Source of the DNA: Gammaproteobacteria bacterium
Lineage (GTDB): Bacteria > Pseudomonadota > Gammaproteobacteria > Natronospirales > REEB76
Length of the DNA: 33,564 nucleotides
Reading direction: 5' to 3'
Assembly (NCBI GenBank): GCA_018971365.1
Contig: JAGXAZ010000007.1
Span: 1 to 33,564, forward strand
Part shown: positions 23,838 to 32,382 of the stretch, in pieces
Layout: the number at the start of each line of letters is the position of its first letter
Position numbering within the stretch: position 1 is the first letter of the stretch
Notes under the pieces: model-generated
The model's database searches: none
The model's input: the letters and a program-made list of their open reading frames with translations, nothing else
What the model was told of the DNA's origin: nothing
Translations under genes and position numbers: made by a program

Positions 23838-24735
23838 TCTTCTTGCGCGCACGCGGATGGGCCCGGTCATATGTGCGGGCAAGGTGCTGGAAATCAAGGT
23901 GCGTGTAAACCTGCGTGGTGCTGACATTGGCGTGTCCCAGCAGTTCCTGCACGGCACGCAGGTCGCCGCTCGATTCCAGCAGATGACTGGCAAAGGAATG
24001 CCGGAACAGGTGCGGATGTATTCCCTGGGCCACGCCTTGGGCGCGACCCCAGCGCCGCAATCGCGACTGCAGGGTGCGCGGGCTCAGGGGACCGCCGCGC
24101 GGCCCGACGAACAGCGCCTGGTCTTCGGGCTTGGCCAACTGGCTGCGGACCTTGAGCCAGTCCTGCAGCGCGCCAAGGGCCTTGCGCCCGACCGGAACAA
24201 TGCGGGTTTTCGCGCCCTTGCCGGTCACGCGCACTTCGGCGGCACCGGGATCAATCGCGTGCCGCTCCAGCGACAGCAGTTCCGCGAGCCGCAATCCCGA
24301 GGAGTACAGCAGCTCCATGATGGCGCGGTCGCGCAGCGCCTGCGGATCGTCGCCCTGGATGGTTAGCAGCTGCGCCATCTGGTCGGCGTCGAGCGTGGCC
24401 GGCAGGCGCCTTTGCGCCTTGGGCGCAGACACACCATTGGCCGGATTGTTGCGCACCGCCCGTTCGCGCAGCAGGTAATTGTAGAAACTGCGGATCGCGG
24501 CCAGCTGGCGTTGCAGGCTGCGCGGCGCCAGGCCCTGACGATGGCGTGCACTCACGAACGCACGCACATGGTGGATGTCCACCGCGCCCCAGTCGTTCAC
24601 CTGCTGCTGTTCACAGTAGCGCCGGAAGCTGTCGAGGTCGCGCGTATAGGCCGCCGCCGTGTGGACGGAGAGGCGACGCTCGTGGGCAAGATGTCCAATG
24701 AAATTCCGGATTGCGGCGTCGAGCGGCGCGCTCAT
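23833..24735 (-). CDS. xerC: XerC, tyrosine site-specific recombinase
   Basis: 300 residues from ATG 24735, which overlaps the DUF484 stop (ATGA); TTG 24744 in the track is rejected. The N-terminal SAM-like DNA-binding domain spans about residues 1-90. Catalytic residues are Arg in YSSGLRLAELLSL, Lys in TGKGAKTRIVPVGR, His and Arg in HPHLFRHSFASHLL, His in LLGHANVS and the nucleophile Tyr in TTQVYTHLD. It acts with XerD at dif to resolve chromosome dimers. Position after dapF and DUF484 distinguishes XerC from XerD or integron and phage integrases. Confidence 0.96.
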   Translation of the reverse strand: MSAPLDAAIRNFIGHLAHERRLSVHTAAAYTRDLDSFRRYCEQQQVNDWGAVDIHHVRAFVSARHRQGLAPRSLQRQLAAIRSFYNYLLRERAVRNNPANGVSAPKAQRRLPATLDADQMAQLLTIQGDDPQALRDRAIMELLYSSGLRLAELLSLERHAIDPGAAEVRVTGKGAKTRIVPVGRKALGALQDWLKVRSQLAKPEDQALFVGPRGGPLSPRTLQSRLRRWGRAQGVAQGIHPHLFRHSFASHLLESSGDLRAVQELLGHANVSTTQVYTHLDFQHLARTYDRAHPRARKKK

Positions 24736-25436
24736 CCCGGCCAAAGCGGCTGGATGGCCGCCGTCACCAGCTCGCCGATGCGGGCGAGGAATGCGGTGCC
24801 GAGCGTCGGGCCGAAACGGTCGGCTTCATGGCTGCCGACCGCGAGCAGGCCGAGCTTGCCCTGCGCGCCGAGCGGCATGAGCGCGAGCGAGGTGATGCGC
24901 TCGGCCTGCGTGCCGAACAGGAATTCGAGCTGTGGGGTGCGCAGCCGACCGACGTAAGGTTTGCCGGCCTTGAGGAATTCGTGAAGTTGCCCGAGACCCG
25001 CATCTCCGGGTTGCAGCCAGCGTGCCGGACCGGCATCCGGATTGTCCTTGCGCTCGCTGATCAGGAACAGGCTGACTTCGTCGGCGCCGAAGCGGTTATG
25101 CAATTCCTCCTGCACCGCATACAGGCGGTCGGCAAAAGTCTGGAATTCGAGCAGCGCCAGCGCCAGCCGGTGGATGCGCTCGATGAGCGCGTCGTTGCCG
25201 CGCGCCACCTCGATCAGATCCACGAGCTTGCGTTCCATCTGGCGGTGCTGCTGGCGCAGCACCTCGACCTGGCGTTCGATCAGCGAAACTGCATGGCCGG
25301 CCGGGTGCGGCACCTTGAGCTTGGCGAGCACGTCCACATGGCTTTCGAAAAATTCCGGATGCTGGACCAGATAATCGGTGACGGAATCTTCCTGTTCGGT
25401 GTGATCCCGCAGGCCGGACTTGTGCTCGATGCTCAT
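24732..25436 (-). CDS. DUF484 family protein (GAF-like)
   Basis: 234 residues from ATG 25436, which overlaps the dapF stop. The N-terminal block SVTDYLVQHPEFFESHVDVL and the AVSLIERQVEVLRQQHRQME coiled-coil segment (about residues 50-80) precede a GAF-like C-terminal domain (LALMPLGAQGKLGLLAVGS, DRFGPTLGTAFLARIGE). DUF484 genes nearly always lie between dapF and xerC in gammaproteobacteria. The function is not established. Confidence 0.94.
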   Translation of the reverse strand: MSIEHKSGLRDHTEQEDSVTDYLVQHPEFFESHVDVLAKLKVPHPAGHAVSLIERQVEVLRQQHRQMERKLVDLIEVARGNDALIERIHRLALALLEFQTFADRLYAVQEELHNRFGADEVSLFLISERKDNPDAGPARWLQPGDAGLGQLHEFLKAGKPYVGRLRTPQLEFLFGTQAERITSLALMPLGAQGKLGLLAVGSHEADRFGPTLGTAFLARIGELVTAAIQPLWPG

Positions 25437-26263
25437 AATTCGATGGTTCCGTCGTACACCCGATTGGCAGGACCGCGCATCCACATGGGCTGACCCTCGC
25501 CGGGCCAGCTTATCACGAGCCGTCCGCCGCGCAGTGCGACTTCCACGCTCTCGTCCAGCCAGCCGGCGAGCCTGCCCCAGGCGGTGGTGGCGCACGCGCC
25601 CGAGCCGCACGCCAAAGTTTCACCGGTGCCGCGTTCGAACACCCGCAGCTTCACATGCGTGCGGTCCAGCCATTGCGCGAAGTTGACGTTGACGCGTTGC
25701 GGAAAGCGCAGATGGCGTTCGATCCTCGGGCCGAGTTCCGCGACCGGCGCGATGTCCACGTCCGGAAGGTCGAGAATCGCATGCGGATTGCCCATGGAGA
25801 CTACGCCGATCTCGTAATTGCGGCCGTCCACATCCAGCTCGTAGGTGAGCGCGCGCTCGCGCGCCTCGAAAGGAATGCGTGTCGGCTCGAATTCCGGCAC
25901 GCCCATGTTGACGCGCACGCTGTCGAGGTCGCTCACGTCCGCGACGAGCACGCGGCCGGAGGATTCCAGGCTGAGCTGCGGACCGCGCGCCCGACCGTTT
26001 TCTACCAGCAATCGGCTTACGCAACGCGCACCGTTGCCGCACTGTTCCACTTCGCCGCCGTCGGCGTTGAAGATGCGGTAGTGCGCGGTGTGCGACTTGT
26101 CGCGCGGCGCTTCGAGCAGCAGCAACTGGTCAAACCCCACGCCGGTGCGCCGGTCGGCAAGCTGTTGCACGCGCTGCGTATCAAGGCGCAGCGGCCGGTC
26201 CAGGGCATCAATCACCATGAAGTCGTTGCCCAGACCTTCCATCTTGCTGAAAGGGATTTTCAT
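25433..26263 (-). CDS. dapF: Diaminopimelate epimerase
   Basis: 276 residues from ATG 26263, matching the family; the track's 50-residue extension is out of place. FSKMEGLGNDFMVIDA opens the protein. The two catalytic cysteines stand in QCGNGARCVSR and in LACGSGACATTAWG, the two-fold pattern of the two pseudo-symmetric domains. It interconverts LL- and meso-diaminopimelate for lysine and peptidoglycan. Its ATG overlaps the stop of the CoA-binding protein gene, and its stop overlaps DUF484. Confidence 0.97.
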   Translation of the reverse strand: MKIPFSKMEGLGNDFMVIDALDRPLRLDTQRVQQLADRRTGVGFDQLLLLEAPRDKSHTAHYRIFNADGGEVEQCGNGARCVSRLLVENGRARGPQLSLESSGRVLVADVSDLDSVRVNMGVPEFEPTRIPFEARERALTYELDVDGRNYEIGVVSMGNPHAILDLPDVDIAPVAELGPRIERHLRFPQRVNVNFAQWLDRTHVKLRVFERGTGETLACGSGACATTAWGRLAGWLDESVEVALRGGRLVISWPGEGQPMWMRGPANRVYDGTIEL

Positions 26264-26688
26264 GCGTGTGTTCCGCTCATCAGGGAGCGGTAGTCTTTGT
26301 ATATACAACGGTCCATGACCACCATGATACCGGCCTGGCGGGCGCGCTCCGCAGCCGGCTCGTTGACCACGCCTTCCTGCAGCCACAGCGCCGGCGCGCG
26401 TATGGCGATGCAATCGTCCACGATTTTGTCCACATACTCGGGCGCCCGGAATACGTCCACCAGGTCCACCGGACCGGGCAGCGAGCGCAGGTCCGGCCAG
26501 GCCTTCTCCCCCAGCACCTCATCCACCGCCGGCCGCACCGGGACGATCTGATAGCCGAAATGCTGCAAGGCCCGCGCCACGCCGTGGCTCGGCCGTGCCG
26601 GATTGGGCGACAGGCCGACCATCGCGATGCGCCGGATGCGTTGCAGCAGTGCCCGGATTTCCTCGGCCGGCGGGTTGCGGAAGCTCAT
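26260..26688 (-). CDS. CoA-binding domain protein (YccU-like)
   Basis: 142 residues from ATG 26688. A Rossmann-type fold of the succinyl-CoA-synthetase alpha N-terminal kind: IAMVGLSPNPARPSHGVARA, QIVPVRPAVDEVLGEKAW, VDLVDVFRAPEYVDKIVDDC and ALWLQEGVVNEPAAERARQAG, ending VVMDRCIYKDYRSL. CoA binding is family knowledge; no enzyme activity is known for stand-alone forms. It leads the dapF operon, and its stop overlaps the dapF start (ATGA). Confidence 0.93.
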   Translation of the reverse strand: MSFRNPPAEEIRALLQRIRRIAMVGLSPNPARPSHGVARALQHFGYQIVPVRPAVDEVLGEKAWPDLRSLPGPVDLVDVFRAPEYVDKIVDDCIAIRAPALWLQEGVVNEPAAERARQAGIMVVMDRCIYKDYRSLMSGTHA

Positions 26689-26721
26689 GCGTGTACCGGA
26701 ATCAGGGTGCGCGATGCCTCC

Positions 26722-26727
26722 ATTATA
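26722..26727 (-). promoter_or_regulatory. Candidate -10 box of the dapF operon
   Basis: TATAAT on the minus strand, perfect consensus, 34 bases before the CoA-binding protein ATG. It lies inside TGCCT...AGGCA, a short inverted repeat that could be an operator. No clear -35. Confidence 0.45.
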
Positions 26728-26801
26728 GGCATGACCCTCTGCGGTCCTGCTGGCGGCAAGCCCGGCCGGCGGGCGGGCGTACCGCACGCGCCATCGGCGT
26801 C

Positions 26802-26807
26802 TATACT
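26802..26807 (+). promoter_or_regulatory. Candidate -10 box of the parA-like gene
   Basis: TATACT, about 60 bases before the ParA-type ATG, followed by a 50-base leader that ends in GAGGAGG. No good -35 box, so moderate at best. Confidence 0.35.
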
Positions 26808-26866
26808 GAATCCGGTCAAAGGGGGCAAAAAACGACTAAACAGGGACACGTCTTGAGGAGGCCCAC

Positions 26867-27514
26867 ATGCGCACGATCATGGTGATAAACGCCAAGGGCG
26901 GCTGCGGCAAATCCACGCTTGCTACCAACATTGCCGGCTATTTCGCCAGCAATTGGGACGCGGTCACGAGCTTGGCGGACTACGATCCGCAGGCCTCCAG
27001 TCTGGATTGGCTGGCGCGCCGCCCGCCGGAGCGTGACAGGATCCACGGCGTGGACGCGCACAAATACGGCCTCACGCATCTCGACCGCTACACCGATTTC
27101 CTCATCATTGATGCGCCGGCCCGTTCCCACGGCTCGGAACTCACACAGATGGTGCGGCATGCGGAAACCATCGTGGTACCGGTGCTGCCTTCGCCCATAG
27201 ACATCGGCGCGGCCGCCAAATTCGTCACGGAACTGCTGGATGTGGGCAAGGTGGAACGCCGCGAAGTGAAAGTTGCGGTGGTCGCGAATCGCGTGCGTGA
27301 GAATCTGCTGATTTACGAGGAGCTGGAAAAATTCCTCAACACGCTCAAGGTACCGGTGATCGCGCGCCTGCGCGATACCCAGAATTACATCCGCGCCTAC
27401 ACCCGCGGACTCGGCATCCACGAACTGCCGGAATATCTTTCCTGGCCCGATCAGGAACAGTGGGAGCCGCTGGTTGAATGGCTGGAAAGCCGGCGCAGCC
27501 GGCCGGCAGTCTGA
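26867..27514 (+). CDS. Orphan ParA/MinD-type ATPase
   Basis: 215 residues. The deviant Walker A motif KGGCGKST stands near residue 10. Walker A' (ADYDPQASSLDWL) and Walker B (FLIIDAPAR) follow, as in ParA proteins without an N-terminal DNA-binding region. GAGGAGG gives a strong ribosome site. No ParB gene or parS-like repeats are visible nearby, so it is not part of a plasmid-type partition pair. Orphan ParAs position chemoreceptor arrays, carboxysomes, flagella or other cargo (family knowledge). Which cargo it has here is unknown. It diverges from the dapF operon and converges on the next gene. Confidence 0.9.
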   Translation: MRTIMVINAKGGCGKSTLATNIAGYFASNWDAVTSLADYDPQASSLDWLARRPPERDRIHGVDAHKYGLTHLDRYTDFLIIDAPARSHGSELTQMVRHAETIVVPVLPSPIDIGAAAKFVTELLDVGKVERREVKVAVVANRVRENLLIYEELEKFLNTLKVPVIARLRDTQNYIRAYTRGLGIHELPEYLSWPDQEQWEPLVEWLESRRSRPAV

Positions 27515-27543
27515 ACGGAAATACTGAAGCGTCACGGGATTAT

Positions 27544-28068
27544 TTATGGGTTTCTTAGTTCGTGCCCCCTCGCCATCACCGTCCAGTGAATCTTGTCTGT
27601 TGAATACTCCCGTCGGTATTCGATGGTCTTGGGTGTCGTGAAGACATTGACCACGCGGAAATAAACCGTTTTGCCTTTGTTGTTATATTCCCAGGGGAAA
27701 ATCCAGACATTGCCCTTGATAATGAGCTGGCCGGCGGGTCCGGGATCATCGCCATTCACGGGAACTGAAGACACGCGATAAACGCCGGCTTTGCTGTCGT
27801 AGGTGTACACACTCAGCACCGGTGCGGGTTTGCCGTTCACGGTCTGGTGAACGACGTAGAAATCTCCGCTGCGCCAGCAGTCATTGTGAATGGTGTCGGT
27901 TTCGTGGCCGGCTGTACTGTAAGAAGTATTGAACTTTTCGGTCTCGCCTTTCCAGGTGCCGGCGTAGGCGGCGATCTTGTCCAATCCCGCCGGTGCGGAT
28001 GCGGCCATGGCGAATGTGGAAGTGAAGAACAACGCGATAAACAAGGACATCCGGAATAATTTGTTCAC
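27544..28068 (-). CDS. Secreted hypothetical protein, lipocalin-like/DUF1579-like
   Basis: 174 residues. The signal peptide MNKLFRMSLFIALFFTSTFA ends with MAASA. The mature part has LDKIAAYAGTWKGETEKF, then DTIHNDCWRSGDFYVVHQTV and alternating strands to WTVMARGHELRNP. A G-T-W-x-G opening followed by strands is typical of small lipid- or ligand-binding barrels (DUF1579-type), but the match is by general pattern only. Its ATG overlaps the ClC gene stop (ATGA), so it is translationally coupled to the channel gene. Periplasmic location is expected. Confidence 0.75.
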   Translation of the reverse strand: MNKLFRMSLFIALFFTSTFAMAASAPAGLDKIAAYAGTWKGETEKFNTSYSTAGHETDTIHNDCWRSGDFYVVHQTVNGKPAPVLSVYTYDSKAGVYRVSSVPVNGDDPGPAGQLIIKGNVWIFPWEYNNKGKTVYFRVVNVFTTPKTIEYRREYSTDKIHWTVMARGHELRNP

Positions 28069-29405
28069 GACTGGCTCCCGTCAGTATTGGCGGCGGCTGC
28101 GTCGGTTGTGGTTCCGCTTTCCGGCTTGTCCTCCGGCGACGTGTCGAGAAATTCCTCCGCCAAGGCCCAATAGACCGGCCGGCGGCACACAAGTTTCGAG
28201 GCGCCCAACGCGATCAACGCCGCCGCCAGGATCGGGAAAATCATCGCCTGATCGTTGACCATTTCCATCACGATCACCGCAGCGGTAAGCGGCGTCTGCA
28301 CCACACCGGTGAAATAACTCACCATGCCGAGCAGCACTACCGTGGCCACCGGCGCGAACGGCATCAGCGGGGCCAAGTCCGCGCCCAGGCCCGCGCCGGC
28401 CGCGAGTGCGGGCGAGAACAGGCCGCCGGGAATGCCACTGTAATACGACACCAGATTGGCAAGAATTTTGTAGAAGGGGAAACCGAAACTCATGGCGGCA
28501 TCGCCGGTCAACACGTGGCGCGCCTGGACGTAGCCGGTGCCATAGGTGGCGCCGTGCGATATCAAACCGATCACCGCGATCAATAAACCGCAACCAAGCG
28601 CAATCAGCAGCCAGTATTTACCGAACAGCGGACGCAGCTTGCGCATGCCGCTAATCAGCACCTGACTGTAGAGACCGCCGAGCAGACCGCCGATGGCGCC
28701 GCAAATTGGCACGGCAATCCAGTCCTTTGCGTGCGTGAAGCTCGCACTGGTGACGCCGAAATAGGTGTAATTTCCAAGGATGCCGAGCGCCACCACACCG
28801 GAGATGATCACCGCCACCAGCAACATGCCGGTGGCTTTCTCCTCGTAGAAGCGCGCCATTTCCTCTATGGCGAAAATGATGCCGGCGATCGGTGTATTGA
28901 ACGCGGCAGCGATGCCGGCAGCGCCGCCCGCCGTAATCAGGCCGTGACGCAGGTAGTTCGGCGGAAATTTAGTGAAACGCCCCAGCGAATACATCACCGA
29001 GGCGCCGATGTGCACCGTTGGTCCCTCGCGGCCGATGGAAGCACCGCCGACGAAGCCCAGCAACGTCAGCAGGATTTTGCCGAAAGCGATGCGCAGCGAC
29101 AGCACGTTGCGGCGCATGCGGTCGTTGCGGCTGCGTAGCGCGGCAATGGCCTGTGGAATACCGCTGCCCTGGGTGCTGGGAAACACGTAGCGGGTGAGAA
29201 ACAGCACCAGCACCAAGACCAGCGGCGACAGTAGAAAAGTCCACCAGCGCGAATGGTCCAGGATGCGCTCGTGCAATCCCATCACCCAGTTGCTGGCAAG
29301 CGTGAAGCCCGCGGCCACGCCGCCGACCACGAATGCGCCCGACCAGAAGATCAGCCGCGTTTTCCAGTCGCGGACCGAGAGATAACCCAAGAGTCTGTGA
29401 GGCAT
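28065..29405 (-). CDS. ClC-family chloride/proton antiporter-like protein
   Basis: 446 residues from ATG 29405 (MPHRLLGYLSVRDWKTRLIF); the track's extra 73 residues cover the intergenic region. Selectivity-filter motifs are complete: GSGIPQA, GREGPTVHIGA (with the gating Glu) and GGLFSPALAAGAGLG. IFAIEEMARFYEEK carries the inner Glu used by proton-coupled members such as E. coli ClcA. It therefore probably exchanges chloride for protons, or a related anion. About ten or more membrane helices. No C-terminal CBS domains. The downstream secreted protein is coupled to it. Confidence 0.93.
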   Translation of the reverse strand: MPHRLLGYLSVRDWKTRLIFWSGAFVVGGVAAGFTLASNWVMGLHERILDHSRWWTFLLSPLVLVLVLFLTRYVFPSTQGSGIPQAIAALRSRNDRMRRNVLSLRIAFGKILLTLLGFVGGASIGREGPTVHIGASVMYSLGRFTKFPPNYLRHGLITAGGAAGIAAAFNTPIAGIIFAIEEMARFYEEKATGMLLVAVIISGVVALGILGNYTYFGVTSASFTHAKDWIAVPICGAIGGLLGGLYSQVLISGMRKLRPLFGKYWLLIALGCGLLIAVIGLISHGATYGTGYVQARHVLTGDAAMSFGFPFYKILANLVSYYSGIPGGLFSPALAAGAGLGADLAPLMPFAPVATVVLLGMVSYFTGVVQTPLTAAVIVMEMVNDQAMIFPILAAALIALGASKLVCRRPVYWALAEEFLDTSPEDKPESGTTTDAAAANTDGSQS

Positions 29406-29631
29406 TCGGTTTTCTTCTGAGACAAACGCCGAAGCGGCGTCGGTGGCTGCAGATTGTAACCCTGGGTCGTCGCACGCAGCCGTCACGCAGCGGAGTTTCC
29501 GCGCAAACCCGATGGATGCGGCCGCTGTACCCCCTTGCCACTCACAACGCACCGACGCGAGCGGGCGGCGATAAACTGCGCGCATCTTGTATAATATCCT
29601 GCTCGCAATCCCAAAAAGCTTCACTTTTCCG
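29406..29631. other. Divergent intergenic region between two ClC genes
   Basis: 226 bases, with ClC starts at both ends. It contains a TATAAT -10 for the right-hand gene and a weak TACAAT on the minus strand (29458-29453) for the left-hand gene. A small hairpin ACGCCG-AAG-CGGCGT lies near 29426-29440 in the left-hand leader. No coding sequence; the ORFs listed here are extensions of the two neighbours or shadows. Confidence 0.5.
29590..29595 (+). promoter_or_regulatory. Candidate -10 box of the second ClC gene
   Basis: TATAAT, perfect consensus. Transcription would start near 29602, downstream of the ATG at 29587 used by the ORF track, which supports the start at 29632 instead. No clear -35. 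Confidence 0.5.
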
Positions 29632-31350
29632 ATGCGTTGGCTACTTCGGCTCGATAGAACGGCGCGCCTGGTAATTCTCAGCCTTGTCCTGGGTGTCGTG
29701 GGTGGAGCGGGAGCACAACTCTTTCTCTGGTTGTTGCATCTCGGCGAGGCGCTGATTTACACGCCGATTACCGGTGCGCACTTTCTATCGGTCAAGTCGG
29801 CGCTCGCCCTTGAGCAGGCCCCGGCGTATCACTTGAATTGGCGCATCCCGCTGGCCACTACGGCCGGCGGGTTATTGGCCGGTTTTCTGGTATATACGTT
29901 TGCTCCCGAGGCCGAAGGCCACGGCACGGATGCGGCAGTCAAGGCCTTTCATCAGACCAAAGGGCTGATCCGGGCGCGGGTTCCGCTGGTCAAGACCATT
30001 GCCAGCGCAATTACCATCGGTTCCGGTGGTTCGGCAGGACGAGAAGGCCCAACGGCGCAGATCGCGGCCGGAGTCGGATCCATTCTTGGGAAATTGCTGC
30101 GCCTGCCGGAGGACGAGCGCCGTTACATGGTGCTCATGGGCATGGCGGCAGGCCTCTCGGCGATCTTCAAAAGCCCGCTCGGGACGGCGATTTTTTCCGT
30201 GGAAATTCTCTACTCCGGCATGGCGTTCGAGGGTGCTGCGCTGCTGTATTGTGTGATCGCGGCAGCCGTGGCGTACGCCATCACCGGCGCCATCGAGGGC
30301 TGGTCGCCGCTGTTCATTCTGCCTACCGAAGGGTTTGGCGCCGCCGGTGATCTTGCCTGGTATGGCGTTTTGGGCGTGATTTCCGGACTGGTGGCGGCGT
30401 TGCTCCCCACGGTGTTTTACGGAATACGCGACCAGTTCCACAAGTTGCATATCCCCAACCACTTCAAGCCGGCCCTCGGCGGCCTGGTCGTCGGAATCAT
30501 CGGCATTTTCCTCCCGGAAGTCCTTGGCGGCGGTTACGGATACATGCAACTCGCGTTGCAAGGCGGCACAGCGATCGCGCTGTGGCTGCTGTTGCTGCTG
30601 GCGCTGTTCAAGATTGTCACGCTGTCCCTCACCATCGGATCCGGGGGTTCCGGTGGGGTGTTCGCACCGAGCCTTTATATAGGCGCAATGCTGGGCGCGG
30701 CGCTGGCCATGCTGTTGCACATGTTTGGAATTACCAGCATCAGCTCCACGGGCATGGCGGTAGTCGGCATGGCCGCGGTATTTGCCGGTGCCGCACGCGT
30801 ACCCATCGCCACCCTGGTGATGGTGGCGGAAATGACCGGAGGTTATCACCTCATCATGCCAACGATGCTGGCGGTGGCGCTGAGTTATCTGGTGCAGTTC
30901 GGTCTCACGCGCCATGCAAAATATCCAACGCTTTACGAAGCCCAGGTCGTCGCGCCAATCGACAGCCCCGCGCACCTTGAGCTATATACCCAGGTGGCAG
31001 GAGATTTGCTGCGTCACCGTGACGTACGTTTGGATGAGGACATTCTGGCGTCGCAACTTGCCAATCAGGCCGGAAGCGTGGCGGGAATCCGGCTGGGCGG
31101 CACTCACGAACGCTTGTACCGCATGCGCCTCGAAGCCGGTTCGCCGCTGGCAGGGGTGCAAATTCGCAGTCTCGGCATTAACGATCTGTTGATCCTTGCG
31201 ATACTGCGCAGCGACCGCCAGATTGTTCCCGGCGGCGGCACGGTGTTGCAGGTCGGCGACGAGCTGGTAATCGCGGCTGTTCCTCATGCCATGACGGTGT
31301 TCCGCGAAAAGGCGGCGCCCAGCTCAAAGCCAAACGCCACCCCCCCCTGA
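29632..31350 (+). CDS. ClC-family channel/transporter with C-terminal TrkA-C-like domain
   Basis: 572 residues from ATG 29632 (MRWLLRLDRTARLV). Filter motifs differ from its neighbour: GHGTDAAVKAFH replaces GSGIP, GSGGSAGREGPTAQIAAGVG keeps the gating Glu, and GSGGSGGVFAPSLYIGAMLG is present. After the membrane part (to about residue 425) comes a hydrophilic region. It ends in a TrkA-C/RCK-C-like domain (RMRLEAGSPLAGVQIRSLG, LILAILRSDR, LQVGDELVIAAVP), a ligand-sensing module. This suggests gating by a cytosolic small molecule. It is clearly a different ClC subfamily from the divergent gene. Confidence 0.92.
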   Translation: MRWLLRLDRTARLVILSLVLGVVGGAGAQLFLWLLHLGEALIYTPITGAHFLSVKSALALEQAPAYHLNWRIPLATTAGGLLAGFLVYTFAPEAEGHGTDAAVKAFHQTKGLIRARVPLVKTIASAITIGSGGSAGREGPTAQIAAGVGSILGKLLRLPEDERRYMVLMGMAAGLSAIFKSPLGTAIFSVEILYSGMAFEGAALLYCVIAAAVAYAITGAIEGWSPLFILPTEGFGAAGDLAWYGVLGVISGLVAALLPTVFYGIRDQFHKLHIPNHFKPALGGLVVGIIGIFLPEVLGGGYGYMQLALQGGTAIALWLLLLLALFKIVTLSLTIGSGGSGGVFAPSLYIGAMLGAALAMLLHMFGITSISSTGMAVVGMAAVFAGAARVPIATLVMVAEMTGGYHLIMPTMLAVALSYLVQFGLTRHAKYPTLYEAQVVAPIDSPAHLELYTQVAGDLLRHRDVRLDEDILASQLANQAGSVAGIRLGGTHERLYRMRLEAGSPLAGVQIRSLGINDLLILAILRSDRQIVPGGGTVLQVGDELVIAAVPHAMTVFREKAAPSSKPNATPP

Positions 31351-31507
31351 AGTACCGCACTATCGGAGTTCGGCAACATTGCAGGGGCAGGAGACGCGAG
31401 AATGGCCGCATTTGCTTCGCGATGCCTAGTCAGGCCGTGCCGCTGGCTGGTGCAGGCCATACCTCATTACTAGCCTGCGTATCGTCCTGTGCACTTGAGA
31501 GAATGCC

Positions 31508-32347
31508 GTGACAGATAAGCAATACGAAGCTGAAGTGCTCGCTTGGCGAGCGCGGCGCTTGAAAAAACTGACCGACGACGACGGCTGGACCACGCTCGTG
31601 GGCCTGTTCTGGCTGGAGCCAGGTGAAAACAGCTTCGGCCGCGCGGCCGACAATCGCATCGTAATGGAATATCCCGGCCTGCCGGAACAGGTAGGCACGT
31701 TTCAGGTGGCGGGCCGCGAGGTACGTTTCGTGGCGGCGCCCGGGGTCAACGTTCTGCACAACGGCCGGCCGGTACACGCCATGGGTCCACTGGAAGACGA
31801 CGCCACAGGCGTGCCGACTGTGCTGAGCTGTGGCAGCGTGAGCATTTACCTCGTGGAGCGCAGCGGCCGGCTGGGCATCCGCGTCAAAGACAGCCGCGCC
31901 GAGACACGCATGCATTTCCGCGGCCTGGAGTATTTCCCGGTTGATCCCAAATGGCGGATCGCGGCACGCTTCGAGCCATATTCGCCTCCGAAGAAAATAC
32001 CCATCACCACGGTGCTGGGTATGGAAGAGAACATGCCGTCGCCCGGTGCGCTGGTGTTTGAAGTGGAGCGCGCAACCTGCCGCCTCGATGCAGTATTGGA
32101 ATCCGGGGAGCGAGACTGGTTTGTGATGTTTGCCGACCGCACCAACGGCAAGCAGTCCTATGGCGCCGGCCGGTTTCTGTACGTTGCGCCGGCGGCGGAC
32201 GGCTGGACCGTGATTGACTTCAACAAGAGCTATTCACCGCCCTGCGCCTTCAGCGCCTTCGCCACCTGCCCGCTGCCACCACCGCAGAACCGTCTGCCCA
32301 TCGCGGTCACCGCGGGCGAATTGAAGTACGCCGGCGTTGATCACTGA
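31508..32347 (+). CDS. DUF1684 family protein
   Basis: 279 residues from GTG 31508. It matches DUF1684: VLAWRARRLKKLTDDDGWTT, LVGLFWLEPGENSFG, then IRVKDSRAETRMHFRGLEYF and WRIAARFEPY. The end block reads YVAPAADGWTVIDFNKSYSP and PCAFSAFATCPLPPPQNRLP. No signal peptide is visible. Function unknown; the family is widespread in bacteria. It stands alone on the plus strand. The 157 bases upstream hold no recognisable feature. Confidence 0.93.
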   Translation: MTDKQYEAEVLAWRARRLKKLTDDDGWTTLVGLFWLEPGENSFGRAADNRIVMEYPGLPEQVGTFQVAGREVRFVAAPGVNVLHNGRPVHAMGPLEDDATGVPTVLSCGSVSIYLVERSGRLGIRVKDSRAETRMHFRGLEYFPVDPKWRIAARFEPYSPPKKIPITTVLGMEENMPSPGALVFEVERATCRLDAVLESGERDWFVMFADRTNGKQSYGAGRFLYVAPAADGWTVIDFNKSYSPPCAFSAFATCPLPPPQNRLPIAVTAGELKYAGVDH

Positions 32348-32382
32348 GGGAAAACAGCACCTTGTTCCGGTGATGCTTTACA

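Noticed and set aside
23833-24735. Phage or integron integrase instead of XerC
   Set aside because: The dapF-DUF484-xerC order, length and motifs fit XerC; no att-like sites or phage genes nearby.
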